Source: Gymnodinialimonas phycosphaerae | Lineage (GTDB): Bacteria > Pseudomonadota > Alphaproteobacteria > Rhodobacterales > Rhodobacteraceae | DNA: 64,000 nt | Assembly: GCF_019195455.1 (NCBI RefSeq) | Contig: NZ_JAIMBW010000001.1 | Span: 124,001 to 188,000 of the forward strand | Direction of reading: 5' to 3' | Shown: piece after piece, positions 25,518 to 33,120 of the stretch | Layout: the number at the start of each line of letters is the position of its first letter | How positions within the stretch are numbered: the stretch's first letter is position 1 | The notes under the pieces: model-generated | The model's input: the letters and a program-made list of their open reading frames with translations, nothing else | Database searches by the model: none | What the model was told of the DNA's origin: nothing | Made by a program: the position numbers and the translations under genes

Positions 25518-26651
25518 ATGATGAAGCTGAAATGGGGCATGATTGGGGGCGGAGAAGGCTCTCAGATTGGGCCGGCGCACCGCCTTGGGGCGCAGGCGGA
25601 CGGGAACTTTGAACTGGTCGCCGGGGCGTTGGATCACGATGCAGAGAAGGGGCGTAAATACGCGGAATCACTGGGGATATCGCCAGATCGCGCCTATGGG
25701 AACTGGCGCGACATGTTAGCCGCTGAGAGCGCACGAGAGGACCGAGTAGACTTGGTCACGGTGGCAACACCGAACGCGACTCATTTCGAGATCACCAAGG
25801 CCTTCCTTGATGCGGGCTTTCATGTGCTGTGCGAAAAGCCCATGACGATGACCGTCGAGCAAGGCGAGGAGATCGTCCAAGTCGCGGAAGAGGCCGGAAA
25901 AATCTGCGCCGTTAACTATTGCTACTCGGCCTATCCGATGGTGCGCGAGATGCGCCACATGGTGGCTCAGGGCGAGATCGGCAAAGTGCGTCTGGTAGTC
26001 ACGAACTTCAGCCACGGGCACCACGGGGATGCCACGGACGCCGACAATCCGCGGGTCCGCTGGCGCTATGACCCTGAAATGGCAGGGGTTTCCGGGCAAT
26101 TCGCCGATTGTGGCATCCATGCGCTTCATATGGCGAGTTTCATTGCCGGAGACGAGGTGCGGGAGCTGTCGGCCGACTTCGCCAGCGCCATCGACAGCCG
26201 CGTTCTGGAAGACGACGCCATGGTTAATTTCCGGATGGAAGGCGGCACGGTGGGGCGGCTTTGGACCTCGTCCGTTGCCATTGGTCGCCAACACGGGTTC
26301 GACATCCAAGTGTTTGGAGAGACTGGAGGATTCCGCTGGGCAAGCGAGCAGCCGAACCAAGTCTACTACACCCCCGTGGGCGGTCGCACGCAGATCATGG
26401 AGAAGGGCGAAAACGGCCTTTCCGATGAGGCCACACGCCTGAGCCGCGTGGCGATTGCGCATCCAGAAGGATTCCCGCTGGCGGTCGCGAATATCTATGT
26501 CGATCTGGCGGCGGCGATCCGGGGCGGATCGTCGGGCAATTTGCCGAACGCTGTGGATGGAGTTCGGTCTATGGCGGCGGTTTATGCTGCCGTGGCCTCG
26601 GCTAAAGAGCGTGGAAAATGGGTCGACGCCCGTCCACCGATGTTCCGGTAG
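25518..26651 (+). CDS. Gfo/Idh/MocA-family dehydrogenase
   Basis: A 377 aa enzyme beginning with a distinctive Rossmann loop, GMIGGGEGSQIGPAHRLGA (6-24), and containing CEKPMTMTVEQGEEIV near residue 112 and FADCGIHALHMASF near 195 with the catalytic histidine. The GGGEGSQIG loop marks a subgroup separate from IolG; members are often annotated as putative inositol or sugar dehydrogenases. It lies 12 bases after iolE in the same operon. Interconversion of inositol stereoisomers is the most likely role. Two adjacent ATG codons (25518, 25521) are possible starts. Confidence 0.83.
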   Translation: MMKLKWGMIGGGEGSQIGPAHRLGAQADGNFELVAGALDHDAEKGRKYAESLGISPDRAYGNWRDMLAAESAREDRVDLVTVATPNATHFEITKAFLDAGFHVLCEKPMTMTVEQGEEIVQVAEEAGKICAVNYCYSAYPMVREMRHMVAQGEIGKVRLVVTNFSHGHHGDATDADNPRVRWRYDPEMAGVSGQFADCGIHALHMASFIAGDEVRELSADFASAIDSRVLEDDAMVNFRMEGGTVGRLWTSSVAIGRQHGFDIQVFGETGGFRWASEQPNQVYYTPVGGRTQIMEKGENGLSDEATRLSRVAIAHPEGFPLAVANIYVDLAAAIRGGSSGNLPNAVDGVRSMAAVYAAVASAKERGKWVDARPPMFR

Positions 26652-26670
26652 GCGCTGTAATGCGCCTTTA
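26650..26670. terminator. Weak hairpin between convergent operons
   Basis: AGGCGC (26650-26655) pairs with GCGCCT (26662-26667) around a 6-base loop, with T residues to 26669. It starts within the dehydrogenase stop codon. It may terminate the idh-iolE operon; the short stem makes this a modest call. The remaining 95 bases to the lacI end show nothing else I can recognise. Confidence 0.35.
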
Positions 26671-26765
26671 GTGAACCCGTAGTCATGTCAAAAGTACACG
26701 ACTTGCGCACAAATCCTGCACGGCGGTGTCGGCTCGGTGCGTGTCCGCAGAGAGGCAAATCCGAC

Positions 26766-27764
26766 CTACTGTATGGGACGCAACGTGCCGCGTTCCACAA
26801 CCCGGCAAGGGAAGAGCCGCGTCTCGGGGTGGCGAGCGGGGTCTTCGACCGTCGCGACGACAAGGTCGATGGAGGCGCCGATGATCTCGGCAATCGGTTG
26901 GCGGATCGTCGTTAGATCGATGTTCTGCCAGGCGGCCATCTCCATATCGTTAAGCCCGATGATCCCGATGTCCCCAGGCACCGACAGACCCGCCTCTTGC
27001 ACTGCCGACAGGGCGCCGACGGACAGGACGTCATCGCCGCAGAAGTAGGCTTCGGCGGGGTCTTCCATCAGGCGTTTGATCATCTCGACCCGGCCTGCAT
27101 CGAAAGAATAAGCGCTGGCGTAGCTGACGGAGACCGCGATCTCAGGGTGTTCGTGCAGCACCCCCAGAAATCCCAGCGCACGATCCTGGGTTGAGGTGGC
27201 GTTCTCCGGCCCGCCAAGGAAGGCGACGCGTTTGTAACCTCTTGATATCAAGGCCTCTCCGGCCATTCGGCCACAGGCGACGTTGTCGATGCCGACGACG
27301 TGAACCTGCGGCGCGGTGGTGTAACGGCCGAAAGAATGGACGACGGGAATGCCCGCCGCGCGGTAGGCCTCGGCGAAGCTGGGTGGCAAGGTGGAAGAGG
27401 CGATGATGGCGCCGTCCACGGAGTATTGGCGCATCATGCTGACGGAGTTGAGGGGGTCTGTTTCATCTGAGAGGTTGACCAGAAGCGGGCGCAGGCCGCG
27501 GTCTTGCAGGCCCCGCGTGAAGCGATCAAAAACCTCTAGAAACAGCGGGTTATGGAAGTTGTTGGAGACAAGGCCGATCAGTTTCGTGCGCCCCGTTGTC
27601 AGCGACGAGGCCAGCGCATTGGGCGAATACCCCAACTCGTTGGCGGCCCGTTCGACCTTGGCGCGGGTCTTGGGCGAGACCGAGGCCCCTTCTGTGAAGG
27701 CGCGCGATACCGCAGAGGTCGAGACACCGGCCCGCGTCGCTACATCCTTCAGGGTCACCGCCAT
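26766..27764 (-). CDS. LacI-family regulator of the inositol genes
   Basis: At 332 aa it has the DNA-binding N-terminus TLKDVATRAGVSTSAVSRAF (4-23) and a sugar-binding core (LIGLVSNNFHNPLFLEVFDR at the hinge). AGGAGA sits 8 bases before ATG 27764, so the longer frame to 27812 is rejected. It diverges from the ABC transporter operon, and a TTGCAACCGGTTGCAA operator lies between them. The same operator stands before the iolD and idh-iolE operons, so this is very likely the local inositol repressor. Its inducer is probably an inositol or an early intermediate. Confidence 0.9.
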   Translation of the reverse strand: MAVTLKDVATRAGVSTSAVSRAFTEGASVSPKTRAKVERAANELGYSPNALASSLTTGRTKLIGLVSNNFHNPLFLEVFDRFTRGLQDRGLRPLLVNLSDETDPLNSVSMMRQYSVDGAIIASSTLPPSFAEAYRAAGIPVVHSFGRYTTAPQVHVVGIDNVACGRMAGEALISRGYKRVAFLGGPENATSTQDRALGFLGVLHEHPEIAVSVSYASAYSFDAGRVEMIKRLMEDPAEAYFCGDDVLSVGALSAVQEAGLSVPGDIGIIGLNDMEMAAWQNIDLTTIRQPIAEIIGASIDLVVATVEDPARHPETRLFPCRVVERGTLRPIQ

Positions 27765-27838
27765 TTGATCCGTTTCTCCTTGCTGCGCTGTCGTACATCG
27801 CCTGCGAAACAAGGGCCATCCTGATGTGCTCTGATAAA

Positions 27839-27858
27839 TTTTGCAACCGGTTGCAAAA
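27839..27858. promoter_or_regulatory. LacI-family operator, TTTTGCAACCGGTTGCAAAA (copy 2)
   Basis: This copy is a perfect 20-base palindrome whose inner 16 bases are identical to the site at 23455-23470. It lies between the divergent lacI (27764) and the ABC binding-protein gene (27957). The longer symmetry suggests the tighter of the two sites. Autoregulation and repression of the transporter operon are inferred. Confidence 0.85.
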
Positions 27859-27956
27859 ATGTCGAATCGCGGCTACGGTTTTCGCAAGGCGGGCATGACA
27901 TGCGTCTTTCGACCCGCCCCCGGCCTGTTAAGGGCAAGACCTTTTGGGAGGAAACT

Positions 27957-28904
27957 ATGAACGCATTAATCAAAACCATGGCTGTGACCGCCGTTTCCGC
28001 CGTGGCCCTGATGGGCGCCACGGCCGTACATGCGGAAGGCGAACGCTACGTGCTGGTCAGCCATGCGCCCGACAGCGACAGCTGGTGGAACACGATCCGC
28101 AACGCTCTGGCTCTGGCCGGCGAGCAGATGAACGTGGAAGTGGAATACCGCAACCCGCCCACTGGCGACATCGCAGACATGGCGCGTCTGATCGAGCAGG
28201 CGGCGGCCTCTGGCCCCGACGGCATCATCACCACGCTGGCCGATCCGACCGTTCTGTCCGACAGCATTCAGGCGGCGGTTGATGCGGGCATCGACGTGAT
28301 CATCATGAACTCCGGCACGCCGGAGCAGGCGCGCGAAGTGGGCGCCCTGATGTACGTGGGTCAGCCCGAGTATGACGCGGGCTTTGCCGCCGGTCAGCGC
28401 GCGGCCGGTGACGGCGTCACTAGCTTCCTCTGCGTGAACCACGTGATCTCCAACCCCGTCGTGGCCGAGCGCTGCAACGGCTTCGCGGACGGTCTGGGTG
28501 TGGATCTGGGCGACAGCATGATCGATGCGGGCCAGGACCCGGCCGAGATCCAGAACCGGGTCATCGCCTACCTGACGGCCAACCCTGAGACGGACGGCAT
28601 CCTGACGCTTGGGCCGACCAGCGCGGACCCGACGATCCTGGCGCTGGAAGAGATGGGCCTTGCGGGCGACATCTACTTCGGCACCTTCGATTTGGGTGAA
28701 AACATCGTCCAGGGCATTCGCGACGGCGTGATCGAGTGGGGAATCGACCAGCAGCCCTTCCTGCAGGCCTACCTGCCGGTCGTCGTCCTGACCAACTATC
28801 ACCGCTACGGCGTTCTGCCCGGCAACAACATCAACTCGGGCCCCGGTTTCATCACCGCAGACGGCTTGGAGATGGTGGAAGCGCTGGCGGGCGAGTACCG
28901 CTAA
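27957..28904 (+). CDS. ABC transporter sugar/inositol-binding protein
   Basis: This 315 aa periplasmic protein has a signal peptide (about residues 1-26, ending AVHA) and a type I sugar-binding fold of the RbsB family, for example TTLADPTVLSDSIQAAVDAG and IMNSGTPEQA. GGGAGG precedes the ATG at 27957. It is the first gene of the transporter operon under the inositol LacI repressor, and its architecture parallels the inositol (IbpA-type) uptake system. A 12-base-pair hairpin follows the gene. The ligand is inferred to be myo-inositol or a derivative. Confidence 0.87.
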   Translation: MNALIKTMAVTAVSAVALMGATAVHAEGERYVLVSHAPDSDSWWNTIRNALALAGEQMNVEVEYRNPPTGDIADMARLIEQAAASGPDGIITTLADPTVLSDSIQAAVDAGIDVIIMNSGTPEQAREVGALMYVGQPEYDAGFAAGQRAAGDGVTSFLCVNHVISNPVVAERCNGFADGLGVDLGDSMIDAGQDPAEIQNRVIAYLTANPETDGILTLGPTSADPTILALEEMGLAGDIYFGTFDLGENIVQGIRDGVIEWGIDQQPFLQAYLPVVVLTNYHRYGVLPGNNINSGPGFITADGLEMVEALAGEYR

Positions 28905-28930
28905 CCGATTGATCCATAATTGATCTTTCA

Positions 28931-28963
28931 GGGCAGGCGGCGGAGACGCTGCCTGCCCTTTTT
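28931..28963 (+). terminator. Strong hairpin with T-tract after the ABC binding-protein gene
   Basis: A 12-base-pair stem (28931-28942 with 28947-28958, one G-T pair) closes a GAGA tetraloop and is followed by TTTTT. It looks like a full intrinsic terminator but lies between the binding protein and its permease, so read-through is needed. It would set high binding protein against low permease expression. Confidence 0.8.
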
Positions 28964-29003
28964 CCATCCAGCACCACGCATGTATGACCGGGGAGACAGG
29001 CGA

Positions 29004-30134
29004 ATGAGTGATACGGAACCAGTGGCCGCAGGCGGCCCCGATGACGAGCGCATCAAGGACCAGGGCGGCTTTCGCAAATGGCTGATCCGGCCGGAACTGG
29101 GCGGGATCGTGGGCATCATCGCCGTCTTCGCCTTCTTCGGCGTGCTGGCGGGCGATAGCGGTATGTTCAATGCGCAGGGTATCCTGAACTGGAGCCAGGT
29201 CAGCGCGCAGTTCATGATCATTGCCGTGGGTGCCTGCATGTTGATGGTCGCAGGCGAATTTGACCTGAGCGTCGGCTCGATGATCGGTTTCGCGGGCATC
29301 TCCATTGCCATGTTCGGGGTGGTCTGGGGCCTGCCGATGTGGGTGGCGATCCTGATCACCTTCGCGATCTGTATCGCGATCGGGGCGATCAACGGGTTGA
29401 TCGTGGTGCGCACCGGCCTGCCGAGTTTCATCGTCACGCTGGCGTTCCTGTTCATCCTGCGCGGCTTCACCATCTTCATCCCACAAACTGTGGAATCCCG
29501 CACGATCATCGGCGGCATCGAAGAGGCAGCCCAAGGCGACTGGTTGGCCTCCATCTTCTACGTCGACATCATGCAGTGGCTCTTCATCTGGCTGGCCGAT
29601 ATCGGCCTTGTGGACACCTTCCAGCGTGGCACCCGCGAGGGGGAGCCCGTGGTGACAGGCATTCCGATGCTGATCGTCTGGGCCATCGTGCTGGTGATTA
29701 TCGGCCACACAATCCTGACGCGCACCCGCTTCGGCAACTGGATTTTCGCCGCTGGCGGCGATGCGCAGGCGGCCCGCTATGTGGGCGTGCCGGTAGATCG
29801 GGTGAAGATCCTGATGTTCATGATGACGGCGTTCTGTTCGACCGTTTTCGCTTGCTGCCAAGTGTTCGAATTCGGCACTGCCGCGGCGGACCGGGGCATC
29901 CTGAAGGAATTCGAGGCGATCATCGCGGTCGTCATCGGCGGCGCATTGTTGACGGGGGGCTATGGCTCTGTCGTGGGCGCGGCGCTGGGGGCGGTCATCT
30001 TCGGTGTTGTTCAGCAGGGCCTGTTCTTTGCCGGGGTCGAGAATTCGCTGTTCCGGGTGTTCCTGGGAATGATCCTGCTGTTCGCGGTGATCCTGAACAC
30101 CTACGTCCGCCGCATCATCACGGGAGAGCGCTGA
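29004..30134 (+). CDS. ABC transporter permease (RbsC/inositol type)
   Basis: A 376 aa permease with about 10 membrane segments and the family motif region [20 protein letters not shown]. It includes the conserved [15 protein letters not shown] segment (about residues 83-97). The ATG at 29004 follows GGGAGA; another at 28980 is possible but adds only eight residues. Its stop shares one base with the ATPase start (TGATG). It forms the membrane channel of the inositol-regulated transporter. Confidence 0.87.
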   Translation: MSDTEPVAAGGPDDERIKDQGGFRKWLIRPELGGIVGIIAVFAFFGVLAGDSGMFNAQGILNWSQVSAQFMIIAVGACMLMVAGEFDLSVGSMIGFAGISIAMFGVVWGLPMWVAILITFAICIAIGAINGLIVVRTGLPSFIVTLAFLFILRGFTIFIPQTVESRTIIGGIEEAAQGDWLASIFYVDIMQWLFIWLADIGLVDTFQRGTREGEPVVTGIPMLIVWAIVLVIIGHTILTRTRFGNWIFAAGGDAQAARYVGVPVDRVKILMFMMTAFCSTVFACCQVFEFGTAAADRGILKEFEAIIAVVIGGALLTGGYGSVVGAALGAVIFGVVQQGLFFAGVENSLFRVFLGMILLFAVILNTYVRRIITGER

Positions 30135-30934
30135 TGACTACGTTCCATCACGAGGCCGAGATGAGCGCTGAGCCCATCGTCAAAATGGTCGATATCGAGA
30201 AGCATTTCGGCCCGGTGATCGCGCTGAGCGGCGTAAGCTTTGACGTGAAAGCGGGGGAATGCCACTGCCTTCTGGGCGACAACGGTGCGGGTAAATCGAC
30301 GTTCATCAAGACGATGTCGGGGGTGCACAAACCCACGGCGGGCCAGATCCTGTTCGAGGGGCAGGAGATGAACTTCAACTCTCCTCGTGACAGCATGGAA
30401 GCGGGGATTGCCACGGTGTACCAGGATCTGGCGATGATCCCGCTGATGAGTGTGACGCGCAACTTCTGGATGGGCCGGGAGCCGGTGAAGCGCTTTGGCA
30501 TGATCGATTTCGACAGGGCCAATTCGACGACCATGTCCGAGATGAAGAAGATGGGGATCAACCTGCGCTCGCCGGATCAGGCCGTGGGCACCCTTTCGGG
30601 CGGAGAGCGGCAGACGGTCGCCATTGCCCGCGCCGTCTATTTCGGCGCCAAGGTGCTGATCCTGGACGAGCCGACATCGGCGCTGGGTGTGCGCCAGACG
30701 GCGAACGTTCTGGCGACGGTGGACAGGGTTCGCAAGGCAGGCATCGGGGTCGTGTTCATCACCCACAACGTGCGCCACGCGATGGCGGTCGGTGACCGTT
30801 TCACGGTGCTGAACCGGGGCAAGACGCTAGGCACCGCCGCGCGCGGAGAGATCACCCCGGAAGAGTTGCAGGACCTTATGGCCGGAGGTCAGGAGATGGC
30901 GCAGTTGGAAGGCTCACTGGGTGGGACAGTCTGA
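30134..30934 (+). CDS. ABC transporter ATP-binding protein (single domain)
   Basis: At 266 aa it is a single nucleotide-binding domain: Walker [10 protein letters not shown] near residue 54, Q-loop VYQDLAM, signature LSGGERQ near 155, Walker [12 protein letters not shown] and the switch histidine in THNVRHA. Sugar systems of this class usually use a fused two-domain ATPase (RbsA/IatA type); this one is half-size like FrcA and presumably dimerises. The start overlaps the permease stop, and its stop overlaps the next gene, so the operon continues into the dioxygenase. Confidence 0.9.
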   Translation: MTTFHHEAEMSAEPIVKMVDIEKHFGPVIALSGVSFDVKAGECHCLLGDNGAGKSTFIKTMSGVHKPTAGQILFEGQEMNFNSPRDSMEAGIATVYQDLAMIPLMSVTRNFWMGREPVKRFGMIDFDRANSTTMSEMKKMGINLRSPDQAVGTLSGGERQTVAIARAVYFGAKVLILDEPTSALGVRQTANVLATVDRVRKAGIGVVFITHNVRHAMAVGDRFTVLNRGKTLGTAARGEITPEELQDLMAGGQEMAQLEGSLGGTV

Positions 30935-32109
30935 TGACGCCGGGCGGGCATTGGTTTTCTGAGGCCGACGTCTCGGCCGAGGCGTTCCTGGCGCTGGTGG
31001 GCCAACGCCTTGCCCCCGCGCAGGTGCCCCACGCGGCCCGGATCGAGGCCAATGTTCCGGTCTATGATGTGCAGGCAGGGGCAGCGGACGGCGGCGTGCT
31101 CAACCAATCCGCGCGCTGGGCTTTGATGGCAGAGTGGATGTGGGTCCTGCGGGACGGTCCGGGCGTGCTGAAGATCGAAAACTCCTACCGCGACCCGAGC
31201 GTGATCGACGCGGCCACGGCCATTTTCGAGCGGATCATCACGGAGGAGGCCGAAGCCGAAATGGGCGGCGGCGATCACTTTGCCAAGGCGGGACATAACG
31301 CAAGGATCTGGAACGCGCTGGAAAAGCTGTGTCGCGCGGACCCGGAGGTATTCGCCCGTTACCACGGCTGCGCCGCCATCGACGCGGTGTCGGAAGCATG
31401 GCTCGGCCCGTGGTATCAGATGACCGCGCAGGTCAACGTGGTGCGGCCCGGGGGGGCGGCGCAGACGGCACATCGCGATTATCATCTGGGCTTCATGTCG
31501 GAGGGGCACGCGGGCACATTCCCGCCCCATGCCCACGCGCTGTCACCGATGTTGACGTTGCAAGGCGGCGTCGCCCATGGCGAGGTGCCCGTGGCGGCGG
31601 GGCCCACGAAGCTGTTGCCGTTTTCGCAGGCGTTCCTGCCCGGCTACCTGGCGTTTCACCGGACGCCGTTCCGGCAGATTTTCGAGGACCGCCATGTGCA
31701 GCTTCCCCTGGCCAAGGGCGATCTGATTTTCTTCAACCCGGCGCTGTTCCACGGGGCCGGTGCGAACCGTACGCAAGATGTGCAGCGCATGGTGAACCTG
31801 TTTCAGGTCTCGTCGTGCATGGGCCGCGCGATGGAGATGGTGGACCGGGATGCGATGTGCCGGATGCTCTACCCCGTGGTGCAACGGCTTTCGGTGACGG
31901 GCCAGTTCGCGCCGGGGGGCATGGATGCCGCGATCAATGCCGCGGCCGAGGGCTATGCGTTTCCCACGCATCTCGATAGTGATCCGCCCAACGGGGGGCT
32001 GGCACCGGAAAGCATGCTGCTTCTTTTCCGCCGGGCGCTGAAAGAGGGCATGGTCCCGGAGGCGTTCGAGGTGGCCCTGACCGAATTGGCAGCAAGGAGA
32101 GCCGGATGA
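30934..32109 (+). CDS. Phytanoyl-CoA dioxygenase-family (Fe/2-oxoglutarate) enzyme
   Basis: A 391 aa PhyH-like protein. The iron-binding HxD is in AQTAHRDYHLGF (about residue 180) and the distal histidine and 2-oxoglutarate arginine in NPALFHGAGANRT (about 270-282). Such enzymes hydroxylate or oxidatively demethylate their substrate using O2 and 2-oxoglutarate. It is locked into the inositol transporter operon by a one-base TGATG overlap upstream and a 4-base ATGA overlap with iolB downstream. Standard inositol catabolism needs no oxygenase, so a modified inositol, such as an O-methyl ether, is the attractive substrate. That is inference. Confidence 0.78.
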   Translation: MTPGGHWFSEADVSAEAFLALVGQRLAPAQVPHAARIEANVPVYDVQAGAADGGVLNQSARWALMAEWMWVLRDGPGVLKIENSYRDPSVIDAATAIFERIITEEAEAEMGGGDHFAKAGHNARIWNALEKLCRADPEVFARYHGCAAIDAVSEAWLGPWYQMTAQVNVVRPGGAAQTAHRDYHLGFMSEGHAGTFPPHAHALSPMLTLQGGVAHGEVPVAAGPTKLLPFSQAFLPGYLAFHRTPFRQIFEDRHVQLPLAKGDLIFFNPALFHGAGANRTQDVQRMVNLFQVSSCMGRAMEMVDRDAMCRMLYPVVQRLSVTGQFAPGGMDAAINAAAEGYAFPTHLDSDPPNGGLAPESMLLLFRRALKEGMVPEAFEVALTELAARRAG

Positions 32110-32879
32110 CATTGTTACGCAAACCCGATGGGGCGCACGGAAAGGTCCACGCGATCACGCCGGAAAGCGCGGGCTGGACCTATGTGGGGTTCGATCTGTG
32201 GAAGCTGGCGCCGGGTGAGGTTGCATCGGGGGGCGAGGCGAGCCGCGAGGTGATCCTTGTGGTCGTGGAAGGCCGGGTGCGCGTGGATGGATTGGGCGAG
32301 ATGGGCCAGCGAATGTCTGTCTGGGAAAAGTCCCCGCCAGCCTGCGCCTACATGCCGGGCCCCTGGCGTGTGGAGGCGCTGAGCGACTGTGTGCTGGCGG
32401 TGTGTTCCGCTCCTGGTGACGGAGCGCGACCCGCGCAGGCCCTGGGGCCGGAGGGAATCGTAATGGAGGACCGGGGCGAAGGCACGAACCTGCGCCATAT
32501 TCACAATATCGCCATGGAGGGCCGCGACGTGGCCGACAGCCTGTTGGTCACCGAAGTGTTCACGCCCGCAGGCCATTGGTCCAGCTATCCGCCGCACCGT
32601 CACGATGAAGACGACTATCCCCGGATCACGCATCTGGAAGAGACCTATTATCATCGCCTGAACCCGGCCAAGGGGTTCGGCATCCAGCGGGTGTTCACCG
32701 AGGACGGCACGTTGGATGAAACGATGGCGGTGGCCGACGGCGACGTGGTGCTGGTGCCGCGTGGTCACCACCCCTGCGGCGCGCCCTACGGGGTGGAGAT
32801 GTACTACCTGAACGTCATGGCGGGACCGCTGCGCAAGTGGCGCTTTGCTGCGCATCTGGATTATGAACATCTGATGTAA
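32106..32879 (+). CDS. iolB: 5-deoxy-glucuronate isomerase IolB, canonical copy
   Basis: This 257 aa bicupin keeps the family signature: SSYPPHRHDEDDYPRITHLE then ETYYHRLNPAKGFG (near residues 159-192), with GHHPCGAPYGVEMYY near 220. It isomerises 5-deoxy-glucuronate to 2-deoxy-5-keto-gluconate. It is the second IolB in the window and lies at the end of the transporter-dioxygenase operon rather than with iolC and iolD. It is translationally coupled to the PhyH gene. Which of the two copies serves the main myo-inositol route cannot be decided from sequence alone. Confidence 0.87.
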   Translation: MTLLRKPDGAHGKVHAITPESAGWTYVGFDLWKLAPGEVASGGEASREVILVVVEGRVRVDGLGEMGQRMSVWEKSPPACAYMPGPWRVEALSDCVLAVCSAPGDGARPAQALGPEGIVMEDRGEGTNLRHIHNIAMEGRDVADSLLVTEVFTPAGHWSSYPPHRHDEDDYPRITHLEETYYHRLNPAKGFGIQRVFTEDGTLDETMAVADGDVVLVPRGHHPCGAPYGVEMYYLNVMAGPLRKWRFAAHLDYEHLM

Positions 32880-32884
32880 GCGGC

Positions 32885-32921
32885 CAGATCCTTGCAAGGA
32901 TCTGTGCAAACCCTTGCAAGG
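32885..32921. repeat. Tandem palindromes sharing CCTTGCAAGG
   Basis: A perfect 20-base palindrome, CAGATCCTTGCAAGGATCTG (32885-32904), is followed by a second copy of its 10-base core CCTTGCAAGG (32912-32921). Core centres are 22 bases apart, about two helical turns. They lie between convergent genes (iolB and the DUF2783-like gene), so they may act as a two-way transcription stop or a protein-binding site rather than a promoter operator. There is no T-tract. Confidence 0.6.
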
Positions 32922-32931
32922 AATTTGGGCG

Positions 32932-33120
32932 CTAGGTGGCGCGGGCGGCGTCAAGCGCCGCGCGCAGGGTGGCGCGGTCGCCGATATGATTGGCGAGGAT
33001 CAGTATCAGGCGGGCGTTCAGCGCGTCGGATTGCTCTTTCGACAGGCCCTCGTGGGCGGCAAGAAGCTCATCATAGAAGCCATCGGGGTCGGGGATGTTG
33101 GGTAGCGTGTTCAGCGTCAT
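32932..33120 (-). CDS. DUF2783-like small protein
   Basis: A 62 aa soluble, largely helical protein beginning MTLNTLPNIPDPDGFYDELL. It matches my recollection of the DUF2783 family, small proteins found directly after FAD aromatic hydroxylases in homogentisate-type clusters. It overlaps the upstream hydroxylase gene by 4 bases (ATGA) and is the last gene of the operon. It may assist the hydroxylase; its function is unknown. Confidence 0.65.
   Translation of the reverse strand: MTLNTLPNIPDPDGFYDELLAAHEGLSKEQSDALNARLILILANHIGDRATLRAALDAARAT

Noticed and set aside
27966..29861. A 631-codon open frame on the minus strand opposite the ABC transporter genes
   Set aside because: Low-complexity antisense translation (Asp/His/Gln/Arg-rich), no domain, and it crosses a strong terminator hairpin between two real genes.
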